A DNA stretch of 5,001 bases from an uncultured Clostridia bacterium. GTDB lineage: Bacteria > Bacillota > Clostridia > Oscillospirales > Ruminococcaceae. This document shows positions 4,388 to 5,001 of the stretch, piece by piece. The notes under the pieces are model-generated. The model made no database searches. It saw only the letters and a list, made by a program, of their open reading frames with translations, and was not told the origin of the DNA. Every line of letters starts with the position of its first letter. Within the stretch, counting starts at the first letter, position 1. The position numbers were made by a program, and so were the translations under genes. Where the stretch lies: contig CAMYUO010000178.1 of NCBI GenBank assembly GCA_947302065.1, positions 1 through 5,001 of the forward strand, in the 5' to 3' direction.

Positions 4388-5001
4388 TTACAGCCCGTTT
4401 GGGTTTTTGCTGATGAAGTTCCAGCTGTGTGCGGTCATTTCATCGAGGCTGTATTTTGCTTCCCAGCCGAAAAGCTGTTTTGCCTTATCGGTCTTTGCGT
4501 AGTAGGCAGGCAGGTCGCCGGGTCTGCGTGGCTTGATGACATATGGCAGCTCTCTTCCGCACGCTTTTTCAAAGCTATGCAGAACGTCCATTACGCTGGA
4601 GCCTTTGCCTGTTCCGAGGTTGACCGCCTCGACGCCTTTATGTTCGAGCACATATTTAACTGCGCAGAGGTGTCCGTCGGCGAGGTCGCAGACGTGGATA
4701 TAATCCCTTACGCCCGTGCCGTCGTGGGTATCGTAATCATCGCCGAAAACGCCGAGTTTTTCGAGCTTTCCGACAGCGACCTGACAGATATACGGCAGCA
4801 GGTTGTTCGGGATGCCGTTGGGGTCTTCGCCGATCCGACCGCTCTTGTGGGCGCCGATCGGATTGAAGTAGCGCAGGAGCGCGATTCCCATCTCCGGCTC
4901 GGCGTGGTGGATGTCGCGGAGGATGTCCTCGATCATGAGCTTCGTGCGGCCGTACGGGTTCGTCACGCTGAGCGGGAAGTCCTCGGTGATCGGCACCGTC
5001 T
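4388..5001 (-). CDS. galE: UDP-glucose 4-epimerase (5' end cut by window)
   Basis: Interconverts UDP-glucose and UDP-galactose with bound NAD (Leloir pathway and supply of UDP-sugars for cell-surface polymers). It is an extended short-chain dehydrogenase. About 204 residues of an expected 330-340 are visible, the C-terminal part; the NAD-binding GxxGxxG region is outside the window. The catalytic YxxxK motif is present as NPYGRTKL (Tyr at 4954-4952). GalE hallmarks follow: ALLRYFNPIGAH, GIPNNLLPYICQVAVGK, DGTGVRDYIHVCDLADGH, LGTGKGSSVMDV and PRRPGDLPAYYA, ending before the stop at 4390-4388. The apparent start at 4996 is an internal GTG, not the true start. Codon use is split: the first 69 visible codons end in G or C in 65 cases, while the remaining 134 do so in 85, suggesting a recombinant gene. 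Confidence 0.96.
   Translation of the reverse strand, partial: TVPITEDFPLSVTNPYGRTKLMIEDILRDIHHAEPEMGIALLRYFNPIGAHKSGRIGEDPNGIPNNLLPYICQVAVGKLEKLGVFGDDYDTHDGTGVRDYIHVCDLADGHLCAVKYVLEHKGVEAVNLGTGKGSSVMDVLHSFEKACGRELPYVIKPRRPGDLPAYYAKTDKAKQLFGWEAKYSLDEMTAHSWNFISKNPNGL

Overview
The window reads like a chromosomal segment from an anaerobic gut or rumen member of the Clostridia, probably Ruminococcus or a close relative (Oscillospiraceae). This is inferred from four things: moderate GC (about 50%), Gram-positive style ribosome binding sites, the greA-lysS gene pair, and a compact two-gene sufC-sufB-like operon with no cysteine desulfurase beside it. Intergenic DNA crowded with perfect small palindromes also fits what I recall of these genomes.

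Layout. Bases 1-1921 hold a leftward operon: greA (transcript cleavage factor) followed by lysS (lysyl-tRNA synthetase, 3' end outside the window). It is driven by a consensus sigma-A promoter at 2018-1990. Bases 1922-2478 form a 557-bp divergent intergenic region. Its left part carries the greA promoter and a second, near-consensus promoter pointing right (2087-2115). Its right part (2158-2419) is packed with at least seven hairpins, most perfect and with 3-4 nt loops, and has no credible protein gene. Bases 2479-4115 are a rightward, translationally coupled pair: a SufC-type ABC ATPase and a short SufB/SufD-family protein, closed by a strong intrinsic terminator at 4126-4155. Bases 4156-4387 are non-coding and contain two more large inverted repeats between convergent genes. 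Bases 4388-5001 are the 3' two thirds of a leftward galE (UDP-glucose 4-epimerase).

How the parts work together. greA and lysS are housekeeping transcription and translation genes sharing a promoter. The sufC-sufB-like pair lies alone between a structured leader and a terminator. It would form the ATPase-scaffold core of an Fe-S cluster assembly machine like the minimal 'SMS' type (SmsC-SmsB), with sulfur and iron supplied from elsewhere. galE belongs to galactose and UDP-sugar metabolism and is unrelated to its neighbours.

The parts most worth a second look are: (i) the hairpin array behind its own strong promoter, which could be a structured non-coding RNA, an attenuating suf leader, or a mosaic of dispersed palindromes; (ii) the minimal suf pair; and (iii) an abrupt codon-usage break inside galE, where hand-counted G/C at third positions falls from 65/69 codons to 85/134.
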